From NCBI RefSeq assembly GCF_902635505.1, contig NC_045429.1:136892804-136956803 (forward strand): a stretch of 64,000 nt of DNA. The letters run 5' to 3'. The translations under genes and the position numbers were made by a program. Position 1 is the stretch's first letter. Every line of letters starts with the position of its first letter. This stretch comes from Sarcophilus harrisii (taxonomy: Eukaryota; Chordata; Mammalia; Dasyuromorphia; Dasyuridae). This document shows, one piece after another, positions 20,566-31,570 of this stretch. A model generated the notes under the pieces. That model had not been told where the DNA came from, made no database searches, and saw only the letters and a program-made list of their open reading frames with translations.

Positions 20566-21199
20566 TTTTTTTTTTGGTTAGAGAGTTGTTGAACAAGAAA
20601 TAAAAGGAAACAGTACATTGCTCTAGTCATTTAGTTGATAACTTTACCTGCCTTTCTATTTCTTACTGCATAGAAAATGGATTCCAATGAAAGATCTTGA
20701 TAAAAATCTAATCTTATTTAAAACTCAGGCACATTATTCATCTTTCCGCATGAAAGGAATGAATCCCCTGGCCCACTCCTGAGATTAGCCCAGATGCCAA
20801 GATGCCTATTTAAAAATAACTTCACATTGAGAAATCAGTCCCTTCCTACCTGTCTCTATTACCATAGAAATCCTAACCATATTTTTTAAGCTACACAGTT
20901 CTGTAGCATTTATTTAGCAGCTTAGAGAAGGAAAAAATATATTTCTAACAGCTTTCTCTCAATATGTTCAGAATCTCATCATTTGATAATACAATAAAGA
21001 TTTTTTAAATGTACCTTTAATTACAAAATATTGCTTTAGTGAGAAATAAGAGGTCGGTAGAAACCACTTTAATAGAATTTAGCCTAAAATCTGTTCTTTG
21101 CATTACAACAGTGTTACTAATTTATGAGCTCTAAGTAGTGTTTCAAGGAATACTGATAGGTTCTCAGTGATCCATCCACATTACCACACTCAGTTTTTC
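20566..21199. other. No assignable feature
   Basis: Starts with a 10-T run (20566-20575), then unassigned AT-rich DNA. Confidence 0.4.
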
Positions 21200-21722
21200 T
21201 TGGGACCAGCAATAATTAATCAACCAGTGACTACTACAGGAAGATCATTATGTTACATGTTGGGAGACATTTAAATAAAGTTTACAGATGATATAGTCCT
21301 TGTTCTTGTGGGACTGATAATTTTGTACAGAACAAGGGTTAAGTATTATGCAACGTCAAGTGTAGAAGGTATGGTTTGAGGATCAGTGATAACTTCGTGA
21401 GACATTTAATATCTGTGTTGGTCTTTAAAGTTTAGATAGGTAAAGAGGGAAAAAAGATGTTTCAGGCATAGGGAAAGAAGAAAGAGAGCAGTCTACTGTT
21501 TGCTGCATGAAATGTATGGAGGTTATTCCATATTCTATAGGCTAGAAAATTAGGGTGGGTGGTACCAGATCATTGAAAGCTTTTAATTCCAGGAAAAGGA
21601 GTTTGCTCAGGGAAGGAAATATGGAGCCACTGATGATTTTTTCCAAGCAAAAGAATAACATGACCATCATATCGATAATAGGAAGAATTTTTTTGACAGC
21701 AGTATGAAGGATGGACCATTTA
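21200..21722 (-). mobile_element. L2 LINE, minus strand
   Basis: ggtaccagatcattgaaag, cttttaattccaggaaaag, gagtttgctcagggaagg, tatggagccactgatg, gcagtatgaaggatggacc: the reverse of the L2 ORF2 3' region, preceded by an L2-tail-like 3' end (taattaatcaaccagtga). Stops throughout. Confidence 0.75.
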
Positions 21723-21723
21723 T

Positions 21724-22250
21724 TTAGACTGCATCTGGACTGCTGCGTTAAGTTCTTGGCACCAGATTTTAGGTAGAATTTTGAGAAACTAGAGAGAATC
21801 CAGAGGAGTATAGACACAATGATGAAGGATCTCCAATTTGTGTCAAATAAGGACCAGTTTAAGAAACTGGGAGTGTTTGTCTGAGGAAGAGAAGATTCAG
21901 GAGGGATACAATAGATATCTTCAAGTACATAAAAAGTTGTGTAGAAGAGAGATTATACTAGCTCTGTTTGGGCCTAGAGGGCAGAACTAGAAGCAGTGAT
22001 TGAAGAATGAATGCAAAAGAGGCAAATTTAGTTGTATCTAAAGATCAGTTTCCTAGTGACTAGAATTATCTCAAACTGCAGTGCTTTCCTAGGAGATAAT
22101 GCATTTTCCCTCAGTGGAGTTTTTCAAGCAGTCTTTATGATTTCTTGTTTGGCTACATTCTAGAGGAAATTATTTTTTAGCTATAGGTTGAGATATCCAT
22201 TATTGTCCCTATAAAGTCTGAAATCCTGTAATTTCATAATTCTTAAGGAA
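21724..22250 (+). mobile_element. L3/CR1 LINE 3' end
   Basis: actgcatctggactgctg, tcttggcaccagatttta, actagagagaatccagagg, ctgaggaagagaagattcag, atcttcaagtacataaaa, gggcagaactagaagcag, ctcagtggagtttttcaag: the L3 3' block order, ending with ctgtaatttcataattct. It abuts the preceding minus-strand L2 directly. Confidence 0.88.
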
Positions 22251-22682
22251 CCCCCCCCCAAAAAAAAGAACGGCTTATACAGACACATAGCAGAACCAAA
22301 TATACAATTATTCAGTGTGAGATTGTCAAATCCCTCCATTTTATATGAAGACACTATAGATTTAAATTTTTATGTCTGTGTCCAAGCCCACTTGATATAT
22401 TCATCAATCCCAAATGCATAGCTCCTGGGTTAGAGCTAAGGATAAGTCTAGATGGATCAACTTATTCAATAACAGAACTATGATAGAAAATAAACGACTA
22501 ACAGCAAAAAAATGAGAATTTCCATTTTTATTATGAAGGTCCAAAGTGACAGCATACTGTGAAAGTTTTAGGTTCTCATTGATCAGATTTCAAGAGACCA
22601 CAGACTACAGCATTCCAAGCACTTTAATTTTTGACAAAGCAAAAAACAAAAATGATAAAGATGGATTTTTTTTTTCGAGTAG

Positions 22683-22685
<3 letters not shown>
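22251..22685. other. No assignable feature
   Basis: Unassigned. It includes C9/A7 homopolymers at 22251-22267. Confidence 0.4.

Positions 22686-22725
<40 letters not shown>
22686..22725. repeat. (TG)20 microsatellite
   Basis: A pure TG run, likely polymorphic. Confidence 0.97.
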
Positions 22726-22726
<1 letters not shown>

Positions 22727-23797
22727 GTTTTATGCAGGTATTCAACAGGCAAAATGAATACTGATGATCTCAGAAACTCCTAATACTCATTTGGACACTC
22801 ATAGAAAATTGTTATGTCTTCCCTGCAAATGAAGTTAATAATGAACATACTTGTAAAGTATGTATACTACATAATGTATTATGTTCATTCATCATCATCG
22901 CTTTCTTCTCCCACAATGCCTTTCAGTCTTTACCCATATCTCCTGACTTCAGCTAAAAAGAAATGATGGTCTGAGGTAAATATCAGAAAGACTATGTTGA
23001 ATCCTGCCATTGTTTTTCCCAACTGTATATTTCATGAAAGCATAAGACGTTGAAGAGTTGGGGGAAATCTAAGAAAGACACTAATATAAATGGGTTATAG
23101 CCACTACTCAGGAACTGCACAGTCTACACATGCTGTGTTCAATTAAAGGATTTGGTTTACTAAAATCATTGTGGTAACAATGCTCTTGTTGCAAACAAAA
23201 TAGGACCTTTTTTCCCTGAAGTTTCTCTTGCAACCTGTCCTTTCAATTACACATATGCGGCGATGTTACAAATAAGAGTTAGTTGCAGTTTATACCCCAA
23301 TATATTCTGGGCCTGCAGAAGCTCATGTCTCTTACAGATGCAACTTGGTTCATCTGAATGATCCTCAAAAGAATATGAACTAGAAACTCATAGAGTTTGT
23401 GCTTAAAATTTATAAAATTAAACCTGCTCCAAACAGGCAATACTGGGAGGCATGCTTGCAATCTCTGGATTCAATCAGAAACAATGCATAAAAAAAGCAC
23501 AGAGCCTTCTCAACATGTAACGATGGGTTCCTTTTAACGCTTCATTAAACAAGATCCGATGTGATGCACATTAGAACTTTGAAGCACGTCTCACTTAATT
23601 CTACAAGGCCTGGGACACAGGACGATGCCAGAACTTCATTCATCATCTTGCCTGTTGACAAAAGGAACAATAACTGGTCATCACTGATCAATGGAATGCC
23701 TTCTCCTAGTTATTTTTCCCCCAAGAAAAGAGGTGTCAACACAAAAGCAAATGTTTCAATGCTCGATTTGTTCTTGCATTGTAAAATTGCTGCTTTT
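22726..23797. other. Repeat-free stretch; candidate conserved non-coding DNA
   Basis: Over 1 kb with no recognisable repeat. CpG dinucleotides, rare in this window, recur between 23250 and 23630 (gcggcg, taacgatg, aacgctt, ccgatg, cacgtc, gacgatg). The 127-codon frame at 23561-23944 runs into an L2 tail and shows no known domain, so it is not called. Confidence 0.35.
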
Positions 23798-23928
23798 TCA
23801 CATTTATTTGTACATTTAATTAATAGTTACTACGTGCCTACTACGTGCAATGCACTGGGGGAGACACAAAGAAAAATAAGATGGTATCTGTCCACAGGGG
23901 GCTTACAATCTATCAGGACAACTTGTCT
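23798..23928 (-). mobile_element. L2 LINE 3' end, minus strand
   Basis: tttaattaatagttactac, gtgcctactacgtgcaatg, cactgggggagacacaaag, agggggcttacaatcta. Confidence 0.85.
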
Positions 23929-24284
23929 CCTCCTAGTTCAATAGAAGTATTATGTTATACTTTTTGCTTACCTATGATCACTCTATTTTACCTATAGCGA
24001 TATTCTTCTCCATAGTCATCAATATGCACTAATGACTACCTAACTCTAGACTCTGATGATATGGAAAAATCAGGCATAACATAATAGTGTGGGAAGCTGA
24101 TACTCAAACAGTATCCCAGGTAGTACCTGTAGAAATGACAGAATAACATTTATCCCCCCACTCCTAAACCCCACCATATACATTCATTCTAGGGCATCTT
24201 TCTCTATATGGTATATTTTCATATACTGACATGATGTTGGAGAACTAACATTTCAAAGAAGTTCAAAAACAGCCATAAAATTTT
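23929..24284. other. No assignable feature
   Basis: Unassigned non-coding DNA. Confidence 0.4.
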
Positions 24285-24735
24285 GCATTTTTAATATTGT
24301 TTTGTTGTTTAGTTGGCTCTTCAAAACCTTGAGGACCATAACAAGCTGATGTTGTGGGATTTTTCCAGCAAAGAACTATAATGGCTTGCCACTTCTTTCT
24401 CCAATGGATTAAGGCAGGGATCCTCAAACTTTTTAAATAGGGGGTCAGTTCACTGTCCCTCAGACTGTTGGAGGGCTGGACTACAATAAAAACAAAAACT
24501 TTGTTTTGTGGGCCTTTAAATAAAGAAACTTCATAATCCTGAGTGAGGGGGCTAAACATCCTCAGCTACCGCATCTGGCCCACGGGCTGTAGTTTGAGGA
24601 CCCCTGGATTAAGGAATACAGAGGGTAAGTGATTTATTCAATATAACACAGCTATTAAGTGCCTGAGACCAGTTTCAAACTCCTATCCTCCTGACTCCAA
24701 GCAAGACACTTTATCCACTGGGCCACCTAGCTACC
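24285..24735 (-). mobile_element. MAR-type SINE (SINE B), minus strand, split by a hAT element
   Basis: Left part: attgttttgttgtttag, aaaccttgaggaccataac, agcaaagaactataatgg, ttgccacttctttctcc. Right part: gtaagtgatttattcaat, taacacagctattaagtg, ctcctatcctcctgactcc, tttatccactgggccacc, tagctacctc. The halves are contiguous in the family consensus once the 192-bp hAT insert (24415-24606) and its duplicated target are removed. Confidence 0.88.
24415..24606. mobile_element. Non-autonomous hAT DNA transposon (MITE), perfect 8-bp TSD
   Basis: 192 bp with terminal inverted repeats: the left end cagggatcctcaaact and right end agtttgaggacccctg are mirrored at 15 of 16 positions. The flanks are an exact 8-bp target duplication GATTAAGG (24407-24414 and 24607-24614), the hAT hallmark. 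The interior (ggagggctggactacaataa, gtgggcctttaaataaag, catctggcccacgggctg) has no open frame, so it needed a hAT transposase in trans. It inserted into an existing SINE B copy and is therefore younger. Confidence 0.95.
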
Positions 24736-24737
24736 TC

Positions 24738-24832
24738 TTAGTTAAGTAACTTGCCTAGGATAACATGGCTAGTAAATGTCTGAGGTCACATTTGAACTCA
24801 AGCTCAGCATTCTTACCCAATGATCTCTAACC
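24738..24832 (-). mobile_element. SINE fragment, minus strand
   Basis: agttaagtaacttgccta, ataacatggctagtaaatg, tctgaggtcacatttgaac: a second tRNA-SINE fragment directly following the first. Confidence 0.65.
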
Positions 24833-25319
24833 CTCTCAAAGTCTTCAAGTCTTTAATATACCTGAATCAAATAAAATCTTTCTCTTAAGTAAAAATGAAA
24901 TACATACCTTTGGCTATCAAGATTTAAAAGCCCAATACCCTTTCTGCTCCTTTTCACATCTTAAGTATATAACAATCCAACACCTTAACGCAGTTTAATT
25001 CATTCCCACTGTCTATATTTTACCTTTGGGAGTGAGGAGAGTAAACATATATGTTTACTCAATTGAAGTAACAGCTACATAATAGTTTATAAATATGTGT
25101 GTATGTGTGTGTATAAAACAATATAGACTACACTTTTTGAAAGCATATACAATCTTCTCATGTAATTCAAATGAAAACACAGGCTTTATGGCTAGTTTTT
25201 TGATACAAAGCCATCTATGCCATTAAATCTGAAAACCACCAAAAATCAGGCCATGTCTACATAATATCAAATTTAGAAAGAGAATGAAAATACCCCGCAA
25301 TATAATAGAAATATTCTAA
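24833..25319. other. No assignable feature
   Basis: Unassigned. Short TG/TA-rich run at 25092-25114. Confidence 0.4.
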
Positions 25320-25412
25320 GCACTAGAAAAGACTTAAATAGATCATTTAATGCAATCTTTTCATTTTACAGATGAACAAACTGAGATCTATACTGCAAAG
25401 AAATCTGACTTC
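25320..25412 (-). mobile_element. MIR/CORE-SINE fragment, minus strand
   Basis: agatcatttaatgcaatc, ttttcattttacagatg, aacaaactgagatct. Confidence 0.55.
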
Positions 25413-26849
25413 TGACTGACTGGTCCATTTTAGAATCATAGAATGCCATTAATGTCATGGTTACTAAAGTTGTTGTACTTTACAAAATGGTATTCACAGG
25501 ACAAACACAGTTAGCAAAGCTTCCACAGATTATTGAAATACAATCAAGGAGTAACTGAAATATTGACTGCAGAGGATGGACTATGATATATGTCACTGGA
25601 TGGGATTGCCTACTGAACAATGACATTCTTCTTAAATAGTGAGTAACTAGAAAATGAGATGTCACAGCAACTGGAAGCCTTATCATAGCAATTAGGTTAC
25701 TTCCTTATTTCTTTCTAATATTATGTCTAAAAGGATGCCAAATACAACTCATTAATTGTTTCAAAAATTAGGCAGAGCAGTTGTCATTTGCCAAGAACAT
25801 GACTGAATTTTTGCTGATTGTTTTGGCATTGTATCAACAAAGTCTTTATGAATGATGTAATAGCCCACCAAACCCTGTAACCAAGCAAAACAAGTACAAA
25901 AAAATTTGTCAAAAATGCAGATCACTCAAAAATTACTAGCCTTTTACTCTTGAAATGTTGATTATTTAAAAGAAACAAACCAGAAAGTTCACCAGTTTGA
26001 TTCTGTAAATTTGTGATACTGTATTTGATAATCAGTTCTTAAATTTGGTCAAAGCATGAACTATACTACAGTACTGATTGTAGTGAATGCCCTTGGAAAA
26101 TCAACATTTTGGGATAGAGGCAAAGAGTCCAACACGGAAAGATCAATTAAGAAAAGAAAAACTTAGATTTACTCAGAGAGAACCAGAGAAAACTAAACAC
26201 ATATATTCAATAATGATGAAATTTGCATTTTTCCAACTTGCCAACTAAGACAAATACTTTGATCCAAGAACTTTTTTTTTAAAAGATGCTTCATCTGGAA
26301 TAATTATGGGAATAGAAATTAGGAATGGAATTATGTTAATTTAACACTTCTGTTAAAAATGTCTAGCAGACATTTTTAAAAACCTGATTTCTAGGGCTGC
26401 TTACTATTACTAATAACTATCTGCTAATTAGTACTATTTGACAGAAATAGCTGAATATGAATATAAATGTATCATTAAATATAATAAAAGTTGTTAAATG
26501 ATCAGCAAATACTACTAGAGAAGCCTCAGGAGAAAGAAATGTAAATATATGTATAATTGTTGAATGGATAGGTTCAATGTTCAAAATATGACATTTACTT
26601 AGCTGTTAAAATGAATTCACTGTTATTTGGGTTATTAAACTGCTAAATTCTTTATTGCTCACAAAGCATTTGTATCTCACTTAGAACCACCAATTCTGTG
26701 CTGTACACTGTATTAAGATTTGACATGTGCTATGAAACTAGAGTACTCCCTTTTAGTAATTAACAGTTAAAGAAGTAAATTCTAATTAAAGAATTAAACA
26801 TAATTCAATGCTCCAAAGCTTAAGCAGAGGAGAAGTAACAAGATCTAGA
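25413..26849. other. No assignable feature
   Basis: 1.4 kb of AT-rich non-coding DNA with no recognised repeat or RNA gene. Confidence 0.4.
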
Positions 26850-27055
26850 AAAATACTGCCTTTAAGTGAAAAGGTTTGGGTTCAAATTCCACCTCTTCCA
26901 CTTAACTTTATAACTGAGTCCAATTTCAATTTCCTTATCTCCAAAATTGTTACAGTAATCGTTGAACAACAGGGCTTTTTTGAAGACCAAAGAAAACAAT
27001 ACAAATAGAACACTATGTAAATGCATTGTTATTATTATAAACACCTAACCTAAAT
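26850..27055 (+). mobile_element. MIR/CORE-SINE, decayed
   Basis: gggttcaaattccacctct, tccacttaactttataac, tttcaatttccttatctcc, gaacactatgtaaatgc, attgttattattata. Confidence 0.55.
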
Positions 27056-27384
27056 CTAACTAGAGGCAGGGAAGAAACTCCCCTCAGTCCCCAAGATGGA
27101 AGAACAATCTCCTAACAAGTTTCTTCACTTGCCATAATGAAGGCGTTCTTTAATTATTTTTTAAAGCCTTCACTCTCAAAATACTTCTTCAAATTTTCTG
27201 TAGCCCACTTTTCCTCTTCCCCAATCCTAACACAGACATTCTAGACCAGTTTATGCTGGGGGAAAAAAGTTACCACTAAGGTCTATGGGGAGAAGGAAAA
27301 ACATATACTTATACTTCAACATGATCATAACATTCCCTTCCCAGGAAAGTCTTTTAAGTCACATACATCCCAGCTCTGATCCTT

Positions 27385-27530
27385 TCAGGGGAAAACATAC
27401 ATACACATATACACAATAAAATAAAAATAAACAGAAGTGTGCACACACATATACATATATGTATTTGTGTGTGTGTATATACACATACTGTGCACATATA
27501 TACACATACAGACATATGAAATATGTGTGT
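27385..27530. repeat. Alternating purine-pyrimidine AC/TA/TG tract
   Basis: A long mosaic of acacat, atacat, gtgtgt and tatata with gtgcac cores at 27439-27444 and 27491-27496. It is able to form Z-DNA or cruciform segments. The minus-strand frame here encodes only Cys/Val/Tyr repeats. Confidence 0.8.
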
Positions 27531-27544
27531 CATAGAAGCTGACA

Positions 27545-27615
27545 TATATAGCACTTTATGATTTGCAAAGAACTTTACAGACATGATCTCACCACAAATT
27601 TGTAAGGTACGTGTA
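27545..27615 (-). mobile_element. MIR 3' end, minus strand
   Basis: tagcactttatgatttgc, aaagaactttacagac, atgatctcaccacaaat. Confidence 0.6.
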
Positions 27616-28160
27616 TATACCTTCTAAGGAGAAGCTGTGGAGGGCTTCAAATTAGCCCCATGACTAACCCTTCCAAGGACTTGTGAGACACTGAGGGAGA
27701 TAAAGAGTCTTCACCAGCCCTGAATGAGAGAAGGGGTAAAGAAGAAAAGGTCATTTAAGTTGTCTTTACATGCCCTTAAGGCAGCCCTCTTTCCCAAAGG
27801 GGAATTAAGTTCACTAGAAATGAAATAATGTAGAATTCTATGAATTAATTAATCTCCTTTAGTGTCTTAAAACATATATTTTTAGGAAAGGTCATTCGTG
27901 CAAAATGGCCTTATGATATCCAGACAATTGACAATATAACCTCACCAGTATTGAGGGAATTCCAGTGGAACTCTTAGGGCTAAATGCGAATGCATTTTAC
28001 ATGAGTGTATACATTAAAAAATGTTATTTTTAGTGTAGGTTAAAAGGACTAGCTTTTAAGTTCCCAGGGAGGCCATGGGCCCTACAAAATTAATGAAGTG
28101 GTCTCCCCAACCTATTATATTAATATTTTTAAGGTATCTATCATAATGTAAAATTCACAT
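27616..28160. other. No assignable feature
   Basis: Unassigned non-coding DNA. Confidence 0.4.
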
Positions 28161-28211
28161 AAACAACAACAACAACAACAAAAAAAAACCCAACTCAATT
28201 TAAAAAAAAAA
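28161..28211. repeat. (AAC)n plus poly(A)
   Basis: (AAC)6-7 followed by A9 and, after a short gap, A12. It could be the tail of an unrecognised retrocopy. Confidence 0.85.
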
Positions 28212-28344
28212 AAGAATGGAGATCTTAAGATCAAAGTAATAGAAAAATAATTTTTAATAGACTGCTTTCCAAAGATTTTAAAGTTTCTTTACTTGGACAT
28301 AAATTTTAACACAACAGATATGGTCTAGAAAAACTATGTATAAA

Positions 28345-28525
28345 ATGTTTAATAGTATTTAGACCTTTTGGAAATTATTTCGCACAACTCCTTCATTTTA
28401 GAGATAAGAAAACTGAGGCCAAGGGAGGGGAAGGAGCTGAACCAAAAGAGAGGAAGCACTAGGATTCAAACCCAGCTCTTTTACCTCCAAATCCATGTTC
28501 TACTTCATCACACTGCTATTTCAAA
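28345..28525 (-). mobile_element. MIR/CORE-SINE, minus strand
   Basis: tccttcattttagagataag, aaaactgaggccaaggg, gattcaaacccagctc, aatccatgttctacttcat, cacactgctatttc. Confidence 0.78.
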
Positions 28526-29117
28526 TGAGTAAGAAAAGCATGTTTTAATTCCTTTTAAGAAAGAATTTCTATATCAATTCCCTTGTAAAGGATCCATTTG
28601 TAAATAAAAAATCATCACATTAATCTGTTGGTGGCAAATTTAGATTATTTGATATTAGATTTGCTATTTTCAGCTCTTTTATGATTTTTTGATTACATGG
28701 TCAGATGATCAATTATGCAGAAGCTGGACTTTAAAACAGCTGCTAAAAATGGTTTTGAAAACTGACTGACAGGAAAGACACACCTCTCCTTACAGAGACT
28801 CTGACCAGTTATCTTAGGTTGCTGAGAAAACAGCTTGAATAACTAGGTAACTTGCTGGCTGGCTGGACTACAAGTCATCTTGCCATGGGGGATCCAAAAA
28901 TAGAGCTGGTGACCCCAAGTGGTGAAGGATCAACTGTGTAGCTTTAATAAGTGTGATATATGTATGATATACATATGTAGTACATTTATGGTATAGCAAG
29001 TGCTCATTTCTGGTTTTTACTCAAGGTATTCTAGAGTAAAACTTCTATCCTCAATCCTTTCCTAGCTTAGAATCTTCAATTCTTGATGAGCTGGGGCCTA
29101 AGCCCTGAAGAGAAGTT
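28526..29117. other. No assignable feature
   Basis: Unassigned non-coding DNA. Confidence 0.4.
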
Positions 29118-29157
29118 CGAGTCAGTCAATTAGTACTTATTTAGCACCCGCCAGGTG

Positions 29158-29349
29158 AAGATGGAACTCCAGGCCTGGAATCAGGAAGACCTAACTTAAT
29201 TTCTGGCCTCAGACACGTACTAATGGTATGCCCTCACTCTTATCTGTAAAATAAGCTGGAGAAAGAAATAGCAAACCAGGCCGGGATCTGCAGAGAAAAG
29301 CTCAAATGTGGCTGTAAAGAGTCTGAAATAATGGAAATGGGCGAACGGC
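29158..29349 (+). mobile_element. MAR-type SINE (SINE B), nested in L2
   Basis: ccaggcctggaatcaggaag, tctggcctcagacacg, tctgtaaaataagctggag, aaagaaatagcaaacc, gtaaagagtctgaaata. The tail is decayed. Flanked on both sides by the same L2 copy. Confidence 0.8.
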
Positions 29350-29685
29350 AAAGAAAGGTAGCTTGGACTCTTGGGGAATGTATGTGCTCACAGAGGCAGG
29401 ACTAGACACACAAGAGATATGCAGAATAAACACTCTGAAAAGGAGAGGCATTAGCAGTGGGAGACTTGAGGAGCCCTTCTGGAAAAGATGGAATTTGAGC
29501 TGAGTCTTCAAGGAAGTAAGTCAAAGAACTAAGAGGCAGATGTGAGGAGGGCGAGCATATCACGGGAGCCACTGAGGTGGAGTTTGTAGATTATGAGGGG
29601 CATTGCATGAGGACTGAAGGTAAGTCAACACTGCTGAAATTTAGCAGATGTAGAAGACAATATAGTATAAGGTAACTGGTGGGCA

Positions 29686-29945
29686 GAAGGGAGTCATTTG
29701 GCCAGACTGTTTGAGTCTTTTTTCAATGGTATTTGCCTCTTTATGACTCTGGTTGGGCCTTTTCATGGAAAAGATGCTACAATGGTTTGCCTTCTCCTTC
29801 TCCAGCTCATTTTACAAATGAAGAAACTGAGGCAAATAGGGTTAAGTGACTTGCCCAGAGTCACACAGTACACTTCTTAGGCTGGATTTGAATCAGCAAG
29901 GTCTGATCCCAGACCTGTGCTCTATTCACTTCACTCCCTGGCTGC
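29686..29945 (-). mobile_element. MAR-type SINE (SINE B), nested in L2
   Basis: ctctttatgactctggtt, gggccttttcatggaaaag, ccttctccttctccagctc, gaagaaactgaggcaaata, gtgacttgcccagagtcac, tctattcacttcactccc, tggctgcctc. Full-length, in reverse orientation to the other nested SINE. Confidence 0.9.
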
Positions 29946-30684
29946 CTCTTTGCCAAACTTAACATTTTAGAAAAATCACCTTGGCAACTGAGTGGAAGAT
30001 AGGTTGGAATAAAGAAAGAGTTGAGACAAGAGACCAAATTGCACATTATAAAATTAGTTTAGGTGAGAAGTGATAAAGAGCCTGAAATATGGTGGTGGTT
30101 GGGCTAGTTAAAAGAAGGAAATGTATGTTAAAGGCAGTGTGAAGGTAGAATGATGGCATTTGGCAATGGAATGGATGTCAGGTGAATGACCCTGAGACAC
30201 TGAGGATGATACAGAGTTTGAGAACTTGGATGGCTGAAGGAATGGTGAGACCCTACACAATAAGAGGAAACTTGGGAAAGAGAGGGGTGTTTTTTTTGCG
30301 GGGGAAGTAATGAGTTGTTTTGTATTTTTTGAGTCTGCAATAATTATGGGACTTCAACACTAGATATCCAAAAGGCAGATAGTAAAGCTAGAGTTTGAGA
30401 GATTAGGAATAGACATTTTTTGATAGATTTAGAATAATCTGCATAGAGATCATAACTGAATCCAAAGAAGCTAATGAGATCATCAAATGATATACTATAA
30501 GAAAAAAGAGAAGAGGACCCAAGACAATGAAGTGGCCCAGGAAGAAAATTTTAACTCTGTAATATGTTGGCTAGGTTACCAGGTATAGAGGAATAATTTT
30601 ATAAACAATCTTTAAAGTTTTAATATTTTAAAACACTCAGATCTTTTTCTTTCCTATATAGAAAGGCACTTATAATATTCATGA

Positions 30685-30965
30685 TACCAGAAGGCTGAGT
30701 GTAATGGAGGCATGTTGAACTTGAAGACAAGCAAGCCTGGTTAGTCTTGCCTCGGATATGAACTAGCTATGTAACCATAGGCAGTTCACTTAATCTCTCC
30801 AAGGGTCATTTTCTTCATCTTTAAAATGAAGATAATAATATCTGCAGTACAGTACTTATCTCACAAGGTTGCTGTGAGGCTCAAATGATGGATAATGAAT
30901 ATAAAGAGCTTGAAAATAGCATAAATGTCAACTATCATTAATAATATTTATAGAGGAAGAAAATA
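30685..30965 (+). mobile_element. MIR/THER SINE, near full length
   Basis: gagtgtaatggaggcatg, cttgcctcggatatgaact, agctatgtaaccataggc, agttcacttaatctctcc, catctttaaaatgaagat, atctcacaaggttgctgtg, aatataaagagcttgaaaa, tgtcaactatcattaataa. Confidence 0.88.
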
Positions 30966-31075
30966 AAAGTCATATCTAACATCAGAGATGGCTAAATGTA
31001 TAGGCATAATTGTTGCCAAAAAAATTTCTTACTTTTAAGGTACCATTTAAGGACTCACTCGTCTATTTCATTAAT

Positions 31076-31078
<3 letters not shown>

Positions 31079-31120
<42 letters not shown>
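31079..31120. repeat. (AC)21 microsatellite
   Basis: A pure AC run in unassigned DNA. Confidence 0.97.
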
Positions 31121-31122
<2 letters not shown>

Positions 31123-31329
31123 CTCTGATAAAGGATAAGGGAATTCTTTTCTGAAATGCATATTTGTAAACTTGTTGAGAGTTGTTGCATATTTGTGAAT
31201 GGGAACAATTTAAGTACCAAAGTAAAAGACTGACAGTTGGGAGAGGCTATTGTTAATTCCAGAAGTTTTTAAGTGTTTTTCTTTCTAGTTAAGCTTATTC
31301 ATTTTTTTAAAAGTTCAATTGCAGTGTCA

Positions 31330-31570
31330 TCTGGGAGATGGCATAATATAATGTTAAGAATACAGAATCTGGACTCAGAAGACACAGATTTGTTTCTGTT
31401 ATTAGTTGAGTGACAATGAGCAAGTCACTTGGGTCTCAATGATCCTCAATTTTCTCATCTATAAATTAGGGACCTTAAAACATGAACTATCTGTTTCACA
31501 TAGATGTTATGAAGAAAGTATTTTGTAACTTGTAAAGCATAATAAATGTGAATAATTATCATCTCCTTCC
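31330..31570 (+). mobile_element. MIR, near full length
   Basis: gatggcataatataatgtt, aatctggactcagaagac, gttgagtgacaatgagcaag, tcaattttctcatctataa, agatgttatgaagaaag, ttgtaacttgtaaagcata, ataaatgtgaataattatc. Confidence 0.85.

Larger units (their letters stand above)
29118..30545 (-). mobile_element. Long L2 LINE, minus strand, split by two SINEs
   Basis: Three L2 pieces in consistent order and strand: the 3' tail at 29118-29157 (cagtcaattagtacttatt), the middle at 29350-29685 (ctggaaaagatggaattt, gagctgagtcttcaagg) and the ORF2-side piece at 29946-30545 (gaaaaatcaccttggcaac, tgagtggaagataggttgg, ggcaatggaatggatg, gacactgaggatgatac, aagagaagaggacccaag). SINEs occupy the two gaps. No intact reading frame. 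Confidence 0.82.

Noticed and set aside
20436-20630. Minus-strand frame across the 7SL copy
   Set aside because: Antisense shadow of an RNA retrocopy.
23561-23944. 127-codon frame
   Set aside because: Its C-terminal third is antisense L2 tail; the rest has no known motif. Kept only as part of a possible conserved non-coding stretch.
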